A stretch of DNA of 64,000 nt from NCBI RefSeq assembly GCF_003355155.1, contig NZ_CP031320.1, positions 62,001 through 126,000 of the forward strand, read 5' to 3'. The stretch comes from Streptomyces armeniacus (GTDB taxonomy: Bacteria; Actinomycetota; Actinomycetes; Streptomycetales; Streptomycetaceae). Below the pieces are notes generated by a model that saw only the letters and a program-made list of their open reading frames with translations, was not told the origin of the DNA and did not search any database. Shown piece by piece: positions 41,598-50,249 of the stretch. Every line of letters begins with the position of its first letter. Positions within the stretch are counted from its first letter, which is position 1. Position numbers and translations under genes: made by a program.

Positions 41598-42118
41598 CAC
41601 CGCTCTCCCTTCGGGGATTCCCTGAGCTCCGGGCGGCCCGGCTGCTCTCCGCCGCGTTCCTTGACGTACGTGGCGGTGGGCACCATCACCTTGCGCCGGA
41701 ACACGCAGACGAGGGTGCCGTCCTGGTTGTAGCCCTTCGTCTCCACGTGCACGATCCCGCGGTCGTCCTTGGACCGGGACGGGGTCTTGTCGAGCACCGT
41801 CGTCTCGCCGTAGAGGGTGTCGCCGTGGAACGTCGGCGCGACGTGCCGCAGCGACTCGACCTCCAGGTTGGCGATGGCCTTCCCGGAGACGTCCGGCACG
41901 GACATGCCGAGCAGCAGGGAGTAGACGTAGTTGCCGACGACCACGTTGCGGCCGAAGTCGGTGGTCTTCTCCGCGTAGTTGGCGTCCATGTGCAGCGGGT
42001 GGTGGTTCATCGTGAGCAGGCAGAACAGGTGGTCGTCGTACTCGGTGACGGTCTTCCCCGGCCAGTGCTTGTAGACGTCCCCGACGGCGAACTCTTCGTA
42101 GGTGCGGCCGAACTGCAT
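41597..42118 (-). CDS. MaoC-like hydratase, probable half-size mesaconyl-CoA hydratase
   Basis: A 173-residue single hotdog domain with the hydratase-2 motif around T-M-N-H-H-P-L-H-M-D (residues 36-45), giving the catalytic Asp/His pair. In the ethylmalonyl-CoA pathway it would hydrate mesaconyl-C1-CoA to beta-methylmalyl-CoA. The alphaproteobacterial enzyme is about twice as long (double hotdog), so this version probably dimerises to form the same unit. It lies between the lyase gene (three-base gap) and the acyl-CoA dehydrogenase (one-base overlap). Confidence 0.86.
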   Translation of the reverse strand: MQFGRTYEEFAVGDVYKHWPGKTVTEYDDHLFCLLTMNHHPLHMDANYAEKTTDFGRNVVVGNYVYSLLLGMSVPDVSGKAIANLEVESLRHVAPTFHGDTLYGETTVLDKTPSRSKDDRGIVHVETKGYNQDGTLVCVFRRKVMVPTATYVKERGGEQPGRPELRESPKGER

Positions 42119-42121
42119 CGC

Positions 42122-43129
42122 TTACGCCTCCGGGGGCTCGAACGTGGACGTACGGGTCATGCCGGCGGCGCGCCCCTTCCCGGCGATCACGAGCGCCATC
42201 TTGCGGCTGGCCTCGTCGATCATCTCGTCGCCGATCATCGCGGAGCCCTTCTTGCCGCCCGCCTCGGAGGTGAAGTACTCGTACGCGTCGAGGATCAGCT
42301 CGGCGTGGTCGTAGTCCTCCTGGGACGGCGAGAAGATCTCGTTCGACGCCTCCACCTGGCCCGGGTGCAGCACCCACTTGCCGTCGAAGCCGAGCGCGGC
42401 GGCACGCTGTGCCACCTCGCGGTAGCCGTCCACGTTGCGGATCTGGAGGTACGGGCCGTCGATCGCCTGGAGGTCGTGGGCGCGGGCGGCCATCAGGATG
42501 CGCATCAGGATGTAGTGGTAGGCGTCGGCCGGGTAGCCGGGCGGCTGCTCGCCGACGACGAGGGACTTCATGTTGATGGACGCCATGAAGTCCGCGGGCC
42601 CGAAGATGATCGTCTCCAGGCGCGGCGAGGCGGCGGCGATCCCGTCCACGTTGATCAGGCCCTTGGCGTTCTCGATCTGCGCCTCGATGCCGATGCGGCC
42701 CACGTCCAGCCCGACCGTCTTCTCGATCTGGGTGAGCAGCATGTCGAGGGCGTGCACCTGCTGCGCGTCCTGGACCTTCGGCAGCATGATGCAGTCGAGG
42801 TTGGCGCCGGCGCCCTCCACGACCGTGATCACATCGCGGTACGTCCAGTGCGTCGTCCAGTCGTTGACGCGTACGACGCGGGTCTTGCCGGTCCAGTCGC
42901 CCTCGTTGAGCGACTTCACGATGGTGTGCCGCGCGCCCTCCTTGGCGAGCGGCGCGCACGCGTCCTCCAGGTCGAGGAACACCTGGTCCGCCGGGAGGCC
43001 CTGGGCCTTCTCCAGGAAGCGGGGGTTGCTGCCGGGCACGGCCAGGCAGGAACGCCGCGGGCGGAGCCGGTTCACGCCCGCCGGGGCGGCCGGGGACTCC
43101 GTGGCGTCCGACGGGGAAGAGCCGGTCAT
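42122..43129 (-). CDS. mcl: HpcH/HpaI aldolase family CoA lyase (beta-methylmalyl-CoA / malyl-CoA lyase)
   Basis: A 335-residue CitE-like lyase. The N-terminal RRSCLAVPGSNPRFLEKAQG and the metal-binding VFLDLEDACAP, RIGIEAQIENAKG and IIFGPADFMAS segments fit the malyl-CoA lyase group. It would cleave beta-methylmalyl-CoA to glyoxylate and propionyl-CoA in this pathway. The C-terminal GKWVLHPGQVEASNEIF segment is also typical of the group. Its ATG overlaps the stop of the mutase gene as ATGA, so the whole run from ccr is translationally coupled. Confidence 0.9.
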   Translation of the reverse strand: MTGSSPSDATESPAAPAGVNRLRPRRSCLAVPGSNPRFLEKAQGLPADQVFLDLEDACAPLAKEGARHTIVKSLNEGDWTGKTRVVRVNDWTTHWTYRDVITVVEGAGANLDCIMLPKVQDAQQVHALDMLLTQIEKTVGLDVGRIGIEAQIENAKGLINVDGIAAASPRLETIIFGPADFMASINMKSLVVGEQPPGYPADAYHYILMRILMAARAHDLQAIDGPYLQIRNVDGYREVAQRAAALGFDGKWVLHPGQVEASNEIFSPSQEDYDHAELILDAYEYFTSEAGGKKGSAMIGDEMIDEASRKMALVIAGKGRAAGMTRTSTFEPPEA

Positions 43130-45219
43130 GCGGGGACCTCCAGTGGGTCGAGCTTGTTCGCGGTGCGGATCTCGTTGACGATACGGCCGATGATCTCCGT
43201 GATGCCGAAGTCCTTCGGCGTGAACACGGCCGCCACCCCGGCCGTACGCAGTGCCTCGGCGTCGGCGGACGGGATGATCCCGCCGACGATCACGGGGATT
43301 GGGGTATCTCCCGGGCCGCTAGGCCCAGGGGACGCTTCGGCGCCCGCCGCCCGGAGCCGTTCCAGCACGTCGGGGACGAGCTGGGCGTGCGAGCCGGAGA
43401 GGATGGACAGGCCGACGCAGTGCACGTCCTCCGCGACGGCCGCGGAGACGATCTGCTCCGGGGTGAGCCGGATGCCCTGGTAGACGACCTCGAAGCCGGC
43501 GTCGCGGGCGCGTACGGCGATCTGCTCGGCGCCGTTGCTGTGCCCGTCCAGGCCGGGCTTGCCCACCAGCAGCCGCAGCCGGCCGCCGGTCCCCAGGCCG
43601 AGTTCGGCGGCGGTGCGTTCGACGTCGGCGCGCACCCTCGCGAGGTCCGAGCCGTGCTCCGGGGCGACCGCCACCGGCGCGCTGCTCACCCCCGTCGGCG
43701 CGCGGAACTCGCCGAACACCTCGCGCAGCGCCTCCGCCCACTCGCCGGTCGTGACGCCCGCGCGGGCGCACTCGAGCGTGGCCTCCATCAGGTTGGCGTC
43801 GCCGCCCGCGGCCTCCTTGAGCAGCCGCAGCGCCTCGGCGGCCGGCGGGTCGGCGTGCGGCGTGTCCGCTCCGGCGTGCGGTGCGTCGCGTGCCGTACGC
43901 CAGTCCCGTACGGCCTGCGCGACGCTCGCCTCGTTGGCCGGGTCGACGGTCATGATGGCCGTGTCGAGGTCGGCGGTCAGCGGGCTCGGCTCGGTGCCCT
44001 CATAGCAGTTGACGCCGACGATCTTCTGCTCGCCGGACTCGATGCGCGCCCGGCGCTCCGCGTGCGACGCGACGAGCTGCGACTTGAGGTAGCCGGACTC
44101 GACCGCGGCCATCGCGCCGCCCAGCCGCTCGATGTGCTCGATCTCCGCCAGCGCCTCGGCGGTCAGTGAGGCCACCTTCTCCTCGACGACGTGCGAGCCG
44201 GCGAAGAGGTCGTCGTACTCCAGCAGGTCGCTCTCGTGCGCCAGCACCTGCTGGACCCGGAGCGACCACTGCTGGTCCCAGGGCCGGGGGAGGCCCAGCG
44301 CCTCGTTCCAGGCGGGGAGTTGTACGGCGCGGGCGCGCGCGTCCTTGGACAGCGTGACGGCGAGCATCTCCAGCACGATCCGCTGGACGTTGTTCTCCGG
44401 CTGCGCCTCCGTCAGGCCCAGGGAGTTGACCTGGACGCCGTAGCGGAAGCGGCGCTGCCGCGGGTCCCCGATGCCGTACCGCTCGCGTGTCACCTGGTCC
44501 CAGATGCGGCCGAAGGCGCGCATCTTGCACATCTCCTCGACGAAGCGGACGCCCGCGTTCACGAAGAACGAGATGCGGCCCACCACGTCGCCCTTGCGGT
44601 CCTCGGGGACCTGTCCGGACGCGAACACCGAGTCGAGGACGGCGATGGCCGTGGACATCGCGTACGCGATCTCCTGGACGGGCGTGGCGCCCGCCTCCTG
44701 GAGGTGGTAGCTGCAGATGTTGATCGGGTTCCACTTGGGGATGCGGTTGACCGTGTACGCGATCATGTCCGTGGTCAGCCGCAGGCTCGGACCGGGCGGG
44801 AACACGTGCGTGCCGCGCGACAGGTACTCCTTGACGATGTCGTTCTGCGTCGTCCCCTGGAGCGCCGCCACGTCCGCACCCTGCTCCTCCGCGACGACCT
44901 GGTAGAGCGCCAGCAGCCACATGGCGGTGGCGTTGATCGTCATCGAGGTGTTCGTCCTGTCCAGCGGGATGTCCTGGAACAGCCGCCGCATGTCCCCGAC
45001 ATGGGACACCGGGACCCCGACCCGGCCGACCTCGCCGCGGGCGAGGACGTGGTCGGGGTCGTAGCCGGTCTGGGTCGGCAGGTCGAAGGCCACGGACAGG
45101 CCGGTCTGGCCCTTGGCGAGATTGCGCCGGTACAGCTCGTTGGACGCCTCGGCGGTGGAGTGCCCGGCGTACGTCCGCATCAGCCACGGACGATCTCGCT
45201 TTTTGTGCTCGCCCGGCAT
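43126..45219 (-). CDS. meaA: Coenzyme B12-dependent ethylmalonyl-CoA mutase
   Basis: A 697-residue single-chain mutase. The N-terminal TIM barrel begins DRPWLMRTYAGHSTAEASNE and carries LPTQTGYDPDHVL and TSMTINATA. The C-terminal cobalamin domain has DGHSNG (558-563) with the axial histidine, then VGLSILSGSH and IPVIVGGIIP. These match ethylmalonyl-CoA rather than methylmalonyl-CoA mutases, consistent with ccr next door. It turns ethylmalonyl-CoA into methylsuccinyl-CoA. The ATG at 45219 has GGAG nine bases upstream; a GTG two codons earlier overlaps the ccr stop. A short disordered insert (DAPHAGADTPHADPPAAE) separates the domains. Confidence 0.93.
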   Translation of the reverse strand: MPGEHKKRDRPWLMRTYAGHSTAEASNELYRRNLAKGQTGLSVAFDLPTQTGYDPDHVLARGEVGRVGVPVSHVGDMRRLFQDIPLDRTNTSMTINATAMWLLALYQVVAEEQGADVAALQGTTQNDIVKEYLSRGTHVFPPGPSLRLTTDMIAYTVNRIPKWNPINICSYHLQEAGATPVQEIAYAMSTAIAVLDSVFASGQVPEDRKGDVVGRISFFVNAGVRFVEEMCKMRAFGRIWDQVTRERYGIGDPRQRRFRYGVQVNSLGLTEAQPENNVQRIVLEMLAVTLSKDARARAVQLPAWNEALGLPRPWDQQWSLRVQQVLAHESDLLEYDDLFAGSHVVEEKVASLTAEALAEIEHIERLGGAMAAVESGYLKSQLVASHAERRARIESGEQKIVGVNCYEGTEPSPLTADLDTAIMTVDPANEASVAQAVRDWRTARDAPHAGADTPHADPPAAEALRLLKEAAGGDANLMEATLECARAGVTTGEWAEALREVFGEFRAPTGVSSAPVAVAPEHGSDLARVRADVERTAAELGLGTGGRLRLLVGKPGLDGHSNGAEQIAVRARDAGFEVVYQGIRLTPEQIVSAAVAEDVHCVGLSILSGSHAQLVPDVLERLRAAGAEASPGPSGPGDTPIPVIVGGIIPSADAEALRTAGVAAVFTPKDFGITEIIGRIVNEIRTANKLDPLEVPA

Positions 45220-45221
45220 GG

Positions 45222-46595
45222 TCACACGCTCCGGCTGTGCTTGTTGTTCCGCTCCGGCAAGTCGTCGCGGAAGCGTGCGAGCGCGTCGGCGTGCTTCGCG
45301 CGCAGCTCCGGGTCGCGTACGCCCAGGCCCTCCTCGGGAGCCAGCGCGAGCACGCCGACCTTGCCCTGGTGGAGGTTGCGGTGCACGTCGTACGCCGCCT
45401 GGCCGGTGTCCTCCAGCCGGTACGTCTTGGAGAGCGTCGGATGGATCTTGCCCTTGGCGATCAGGCGGTTGGCCTCCCACGCCTCGCGGTAGTTGGCGAA
45501 GTGCGAGCCGACGATCCGCTTCAGCGACATCCACAGGTAGCGGTTGTCGTACTCGTGGCTGTAGCCCGAGGTGGACGCGCAGGTCACGATCGTGCCGCCC
45601 TTCCGCGTCACGTACACGCTCGCGCCGAACGTCTCGCGGCCGGGGTGCTCGAAGACGATGTCCACGTCCTCGCCGCCGGTCAGCTCGCGGATGTCCTTGC
45701 CGAAGCGCTTCCACTCCTTGGGGTCCTGGTTGTGCTCGTCCTTCCAGAACCGGTAGTCGCGCGCGCTGCGGTCGATGATCGCCTCGGCGCCCATCCGCCG
45801 GCAGATCTCCGCCTTCTGCTCGCTGGAGACCACGCAGATCGGGTTGGCGCCGCCCGCGAGCGCGAACTGCGTGGCGTACGAGCCGAGTCCGCCGCTCGCG
45901 CCCCAGATCAGCACGTTGTCGCCCTGCTTCATGCCCGCGCCGTTGCGCGAGACCAGCTGCCGGTACGCGGTGGAGTTCACCAGGCCCGGCGACGCGGCCT
46001 CCTCCCAGGAGAGATGGCCCGGCTTGGGCATCAGCTGGTTGGCCTTGACGAGGGCGATCTCGGCGAGGCCGCCGAAGTTCGTCTCGAAGCCCCAGATGCG
46101 CTGCTCGGGGTCGAGCATCGTGTCGTTGTGCCCGTCGGAGCTCTCCAGCTCGACCGACAGGCAGTGCGCGACCACCTCGTCGCCGGGCTTCCAGGAGTTG
46201 ACGCCCGCGCCCGTACGGAGCACGACGCCTGCCAGGTCGGAGCCGATCACGTGGTACGGCAGGTCGTGCCGCTTGGCGAGCGGCGACAGCCGCCCGTAGC
46301 GCTCGAGGAAGCCGAAGGTGGACATCGGCTCGAAGATCGAGGTCCACACGGAGTTGTAGTTGACCGAGGAGGCCATGACGGCCACCAGCGCTTCGCCGGG
46401 GCCGAGTTCGGGCACCGGGACCTCGTCCAGGTGCAGCGACTTGCGCGGGTCCTTCTCCCTGCTGGACTGTCCGTCGAACATCTCGGTTTCGTCCTTGTGC
46501 ACGGTCACCGCGCGGTACGACTCCGGGAGGTCCAGCTGGGCGAACTCTTCCGCTGGTGTGTCTGACGCCAGGATCGCGTCGAGGATCTTGTTCAC
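45222..46595 (-). CDS. ccr: Crotonyl-CoA carboxylase/reductase
   Basis: A 457-residue medium-chain dehydrogenase of the CCR type. The start is GTG (MNKILDAILASD) with GGAGG upstream. The NADPH site is IWGASGGLGSYATQFALAGG, and the CO2/acyl pocket includes SSVNYNSVWTSIFEP, IGSDLAGVV, ENTFG-like WGFETNFGGLAE and FEHPGRETF. It reductively carboxylates crotonyl-CoA to (2S)-ethylmalonyl-CoA, the defining step of the pathway, and it also supplies ethylmalonyl-CoA extender units for polyketides. It is the first structural gene of the operon. A promoter 200 bases upstream with tandem operators predicts regulation by the TetR protein encoded just upstream. Confidence 0.94.
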   Translation of the reverse strand: MNKILDAILASDTPAEEFAQLDLPESYRAVTVHKDETEMFDGQSSREKDPRKSLHLDEVPVPELGPGEALVAVMASSVNYNSVWTSIFEPMSTFGFLERYGRLSPLAKRHDLPYHVIGSDLAGVVLRTGAGVNSWKPGDEVVAHCLSVELESSDGHNDTMLDPEQRIWGFETNFGGLAEIALVKANQLMPKPGHLSWEEAASPGLVNSTAYRQLVSRNGAGMKQGDNVLIWGASGGLGSYATQFALAGGANPICVVSSEQKAEICRRMGAEAIIDRSARDYRFWKDEHNQDPKEWKRFGKDIRELTGGEDVDIVFEHPGRETFGASVYVTRKGGTIVTCASTSGYSHEYDNRYLWMSLKRIVGSHFANYREAWEANRLIAKGKIHPTLSKTYRLEDTGQAAYDVHRNLHQGKVGVLALAPEEGLGVRDPELRAKHADALARFRDDLPERNNKHSRSV

Positions 46596-46964
46596 GGTAA
46601 TGCCTCCGGCGAAGCGCATGGGGGAGAACGCTGAGGGACGTCGGTTGTGAGGCAGTGCCGTCGGCTGGCTGTATCTGACCGGTTCTAGCTGTCTGACTCT
46701 GGTGCGCGCCGGTGGGCGCGCGGAGTGCCTGTGACGCAGGCGTCCGGACACGCACGGGGTGTCGCCGTGGGGACAGCGCCCGGACTGACACTCACCGTAT
46801 GACACCCAGTGCCAGTTGACAAGACACTGCGTGCCATTGATTTTGGCCGTACGTATCGGCTGAGCCAGCAGGGCATTCCTCCCCCTGGGTCTGGCGGCCC
46901 GGGAGGTGTCCCCGGGACCCTCGCCGTCGCGGTTGCGCGCCGCGGCGGCGGGAAAAACTGAGGC
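46596..46964 (-). promoter_or_regulatory. ccr promoter region with tandem operator sites and long leader
   Basis: On the minus strand TTGTCA (46822-46817) and TACGGT (46799-46794), 17 bases apart, form a promoter giving a leader of about 190 bases. Two copies of GACAC-N3-GTGCCA (46801-46814, within the spacer, and 46823-46836, just upstream of -35) are 22 bases apart; each is nearly palindromic. They are probable binding sites for the adjacent TetR regulator. An imperfect hairpin at 46887-46920 may end the regulator transcript. No gene is seen in these 369 bases. Confidence 0.75.
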
Positions 46965-47747
46965 TTACCGCCTCCGCAGGGCTTCCTCGATCGAGCTCAT
47001 GATGTCCTCCAGCGGCGCGTCCGTACGGGCCACCGTGACCAGCACCTCGTCCTGCCGCTCCGTCTGCGCCGCGAGCGAACGGCCCCCGCCCTCCGTACGG
47101 TTGGCGCCGAAGCCGGTGCCGAAGGTCTTCCGTACGATCGCGAACGCGTGGTCCAGCTGCGCCTCCACGTCGCCCACCGCGCCGCCGCGCAGCCAGCGCC
47201 GCAGCACGTGGTTGTGCGCCGTGACGACCGCGGACGCGGCGACCTCCGCGAGCAGCGGCTCGTCGAAGTCGCTGACGCCGTCGCCGTGTGCGGCCTCGTC
47301 GAAGTGGCCCAGCAGATAGCGCGTGAACAGCCGCTCGTAGCGGGCGACGGAGGCGATCTCGCGCTCGCGGAGCGCGGGCACCTCGCGGGTCAGCTTGTAC
47401 CGCTCGACGCTGCCCTTCGGCGAGGACGCGTACATCCGCATGACCTCTTTGATGCCGCGGCACACGGTGTCCAGCGGGTGTTCGTGCGCGGGCGCGGCCT
47501 CCAGCACGGCCTGCACGCGTACGAGGGTCTCGTCGTGGTCCGGGAAGATCGCCTCTTCCTTGGAGCGGAAGTGCCGGAAGAACGTACGGCGGGCGACTCC
47601 GGCCCTGGCGGCGATCTCGTCGACGGTCGTCCCCTCGTACCCCTTCGTCGCGAACAGCTCCATGGCCGCCGCCGCGAGGTCCCGGCGGAGCTTCAGCCGC
47701 TGGGACGTCGCGGCAGGGGTACGGGAAGGCTTCACGGTCTCCGGCAT
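46965..47747 (-). CDS. TetR family transcriptional regulator of the ethylmalonyl-CoA operon
   Basis: A 260-residue TetR protein. The N-terminal HTH (about residues 18-65) includes AMELFATKGYEGTTVDEIAA and RAGVARRTFFRHFRSKEEAI. The remaining helical domain has the DVEAQLDHAFAIVRKTFG segment and an acidic C-terminal helix, consistent with acyl-CoA or related ligand sensing. It lies directly upstream of ccr and in the same direction, and the ccr promoter carries tandem near-palindromes. TTACACGGTGTGA (47758-47770), just before its own ATG at 47747, is a candidate autoregulatory site. Confidence 0.88.
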   Translation of the reverse strand: MPETVKPSRTPAATSQRLKLRRDLAAAAMELFATKGYEGTTVDEIAARAGVARRTFFRHFRSKEEAIFPDHDETLVRVQAVLEAAPAHEHPLDTVCRGIKEVMRMYASSPKGSVERYKLTREVPALREREIASVARYERLFTRYLLGHFDEAAHGDGVSDFDEPLLAEVAASAVVTAHNHVLRRWLRGGAVGDVEAQLDHAFAIVRKTFGTGFGANRTEGGGRSLAAQTERQDEVLVTVARTDAPLEDIMSSIEEALRRR

Positions 47748-47757
47748 GTGGTGCACG

Positions 47758-47770
47758 TTACACGGTGTGA
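47758..47770. promoter_or_regulatory. Candidate autoregulatory palindrome upstream of the TetR gene
   Basis: TTACACGGTGTGA is a 13-base palindrome with one mismatched pair, 11 bases before the TetR start codon on the minus strand. Its ACAC/GTGT half-sites resemble those of the tandem sites in the ccr promoter. Confidence 0.45.
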
Positions 47771-47869
47771 CCTGCCCGGGAGGCGGGCCGTTGGCCGACG
47801 GACGCAGCAGCCCGCCCCAGCTCTCGCCGTGGGTGCCCGGACCGTGCCACGGCCCGGGCCAGGACCCGG

Positions 47870-49726
47870 TCACCGCCGTGCGTACTCGCGGAATCCACGT
47901 CCCGTCTTGCGCCCGAGGCAGCCCGCGGCAACCAGGTGCTCGAGCAGCGGCGCCGGGGCCAGACCCGGGTCGCGGAACTCGGTGTGCAGCACCTGCTCGA
48001 TGGCCAGCGAGACGTCCAGGCCGACGACGTCGAGGAGTTCGAAGGGGCCCATCGGGTAGCCGCCGCCGAGCTTCATCGCGGTGTCGATCTCGTCCAGCGA
48101 GGCGTAGTGCTCCTGGACCATCTTGACCGCGTTGTTGAGGTACGGGAACAGCAGCGCGTTCACGATGAAGCCCGCCCGGTCACCGCAGTCCACCGGGTGC
48201 TTGCGGAGCGTGCCGCAGACCTCTCGTACGGTGGCGTGCGCGTCGTCGGCCGTGAGCACCGTACGGACCACCTCGACGAGCTTCATCGCGGGCGCCGGGT
48301 TGAAGAAGTGCATGCCGACGACGTCCCGCGGCCGCGACGTGGCGCGTGCGCACGCGACCACCGGCAGCGACGAGGTGGTCGTGGCGAGCACCGCGCCGTC
48401 CCGGCAGACCTCGTCCAGCGCCGCGAACAGCTCCCGCTTCACCTCCAGGTCCTCCGCCACCGCCTCCACGGCCAGGTCCACCCCGGCCAGCGCGGTGAGC
48501 GCACCGGCCGTGGACAGCCGGGCCAGCGCCGCGTCCCGGTCGTCGGCGCCGAGCCGGCCCTTGGCGACTGCCCGCTCCAGCGACTTGGCCACGCGCGCCT
48601 TCGCCGCCTCGGCCTTCTCCGCGCTGCGCGCGGCCAGCACGACCGGGTAGCCCGCCTTGGCGAAGACCTCCGCGATGCCGGCGGCCATCGTGCCGGAGCC
48701 GACGACGCCGACGGAGTCGACCGTACGCGCGGCCGCCCTCCGCCCGGCCGGGTCCGGCGTCTCCGCGTCGGCGACGGTCTCGGCGCTGCCGGGGGCGGCG
48801 TACGTGTAGAAACCCCGGCCGGACTTACGGCCGTTCAGGCCCGCGTCGCTGAGCTGCCGCAGGACGGGGGCGGGGGCGTGCAGGCGGTCGTGCGACGCCG
48901 CGTACATCGCGTCCAGCACGGTGCGCGCCGTGTCGATGCCGATCAGGTCGAGCAGCGCCAGCGGCCCCATCGGCAGGCCGCAGCCCAGCCGCATCGCCGC
49001 GTCGATGTCCTCGCGGGTGGCGTACCGGGACTCGTACATCGCGGCGGCCTGGTTGAGGTAGCCGAACAGCAGCCCGTCGGCCACGAATCCGGGCCGGTCG
49101 CCGACCGCGATCGGGTCCTTGCCGAGCTCGCGGGCGAGCCGGGTCACGGCCGCGACCGCCTCCGGCGACGTCAGCACCGAGGAGACCACCTCGACCAGCT
49201 TCATGGCCGGGGCGGGGTTGAAGAAGTGCAGGCCCAGGACGCGTTCGGGCCGGTCCGAGTCGGCGGCGAGCCGGGTCACGGACAGCGCGTTGGTGCCGGT
49301 GGCGAGGATGGTGTCCGGCTTGACCACCTGGTCGAGGGCGGCGAACACCTGGCACTTGGTGTCGTAGTCCTCCGGCACGACCTCGATCACCAGGTCTGCC
49401 TCGGCGGCAGCCTGGAGGTCGGGGAACGTACGGAACCGGGCCAGCACGTCGCGGCGTTCCGCCTCGGTGATCCGCTCGCGGCGCACGGCGCGCGCGGTGG
49501 ACGACTCCAGCGCGGCCACGGCCTGGCGCGCGGCCTCCGGGTCGTGGTCGATCCCGATCACCTCGCGGCCGGCGCGGGCGAGCACGTCGGCGATGCCGGT
49601 GCCCATCGTGCCCAGGCCGACGACGGCGACGGTGGCGAGCGCGGGAGGAGCGTCCTGGGCGCCGGCGCCGGCGCCGGGGGCGTCCGGGGCTTCGGGGGAG
49701 AGGGCGGTGAGGGAGGGACTGTCCAT
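47870..49726 (-). CDS. Two-domain 3-hydroxybutyryl-CoA dehydrogenase
   Basis: A 618-residue protein made of two complete 3-hydroxyacyl-CoA dehydrogenase units in tandem: unit 1 about 25-320 (NAD motif VVGLGTMGTGIADVLARAG) and unit 2 about 332-618 (VVGSGTMAAGIAEVFAKAG). Each has the catalytic HFFNPAPAMKLVEVV, the GRDRPGF-like cap and the C-terminal GRKxGRGF ending. It interconverts acetoacetyl-CoA and 3-hydroxybutyryl-CoA and so feeds crotonyl-CoA to ccr. GGAG lies upstream of the ATG at 49726. The two halves are clearly homologous but not identical, an old internal duplication. Confidence 0.92.
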   Translation of the reverse strand: MDSPSLTALSPEAPDAPGAGAGAQDAPPALATVAVVGLGTMGTGIADVLARAGREVIGIDHDPEAARQAVAALESSTARAVRRERITEAERRDVLARFRTFPDLQAAAEADLVIEVVPEDYDTKCQVFAALDQVVKPDTILATGTNALSVTRLAADSDRPERVLGLHFFNPAPAMKLVEVVSSVLTSPEAVAAVTRLARELGKDPIAVGDRPGFVADGLLFGYLNQAAAMYESRYATREDIDAAMRLGCGLPMGPLALLDLIGIDTARTVLDAMYAASHDRLHAPAPVLRQLSDAGLNGRKSGRGFYTYAAPGSAETVADAETPDPAGRRAAARTVDSVGVVGSGTMAAGIAEVFAKAGYPVVLAARSAEKAEAAKARVAKSLERAVAKGRLGADDRDAALARLSTAGALTALAGVDLAVEAVAEDLEVKRELFAALDEVCRDGAVLATTTSSLPVVACARATSRPRDVVGMHFFNPAPAMKLVEVVRTVLTADDAHATVREVCGTLRKHPVDCGDRAGFIVNALLFPYLNNAVKMVQEHYASLDEIDTAMKLGGGYPMGPFELLDVVGLDVSLAIEQVLHTEFRDPGLAPAPLLEHLVAAGCLGRKTGRGFREYARR

Positions 49727-50249
49727 CACGGGACTCCAGAGGGTTGTGACACAGGCCCCGTACGGCGGGGCGTGGCAGTTGAGGCGTGCCGCGCGTGCAC
49801 ACGCGCAGGGCAACGGAGTTGCGGGAAACCGGCCTGCGGCCCTGTCCCGGGGCCGCGGCCGCAGCTTGAGGTCGCCAGACCGACTGCACTCTCGGCGGCT
49901 GCGTCACCAGGCCGCCTGAGCGGGGGTACCGCTCTGATGAGCAGGCTAACCGGTGGGTAACAAGAACGCCAGGGGTGCGCCGGTGTGAGCTGCGCCGCGT
50001 TCGGGGTCCCCGTGGGCACCCGTACGGCGCCGCGCGCACCGCCGCGCGCACGGCCGTACCGCGGCGGCGAAACCGTACGGGCCGTCAAGGTTCGGCGGGG
50101 AGATGTGCGGGCACGGCGTTGCGTGCGGGGCGGGACTGTGAAGACCGCGTCCCAGGGCAAGCCCGCTCCGCAATTGCCCGGAACAGGGCTTACCGCTGCT
50201 CTGGACGCCGCTTCGATCTGCGGTTCAATTGAAAAGTGAAGGGGGTCTC
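49727..50249. other. Long intergenic region without a supported gene
   Basis: These 523 bases separate the divergent dehydrogenase and HEAT genes. The stretch contains a small hairpin AGCGG-GGGTA-CCGCT (49919-49933) and several GTACGG-containing inverted repeats between 50010 and 50090. Short open frames exist (for example 49975-50232 on the plus strand) but have an arginine/cysteine-rich composition unlike a protein. It must carry two promoters that I could not locate with confidence. Confidence 0.6.

Noticed and set aside
46596..46964. Possible cobalamin riboswitch before ccr and the B12-dependent mutase
   Set aside because: I could not find the conserved B12 box or the expected paired elements in the leader.
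49975..50232. Small open frame in the long intergenic region
   Set aside because: Arg- and Cys-rich translation, no ribosome binding site, and equally long frames exist on the other strand; it looks like a by-product of base composition.
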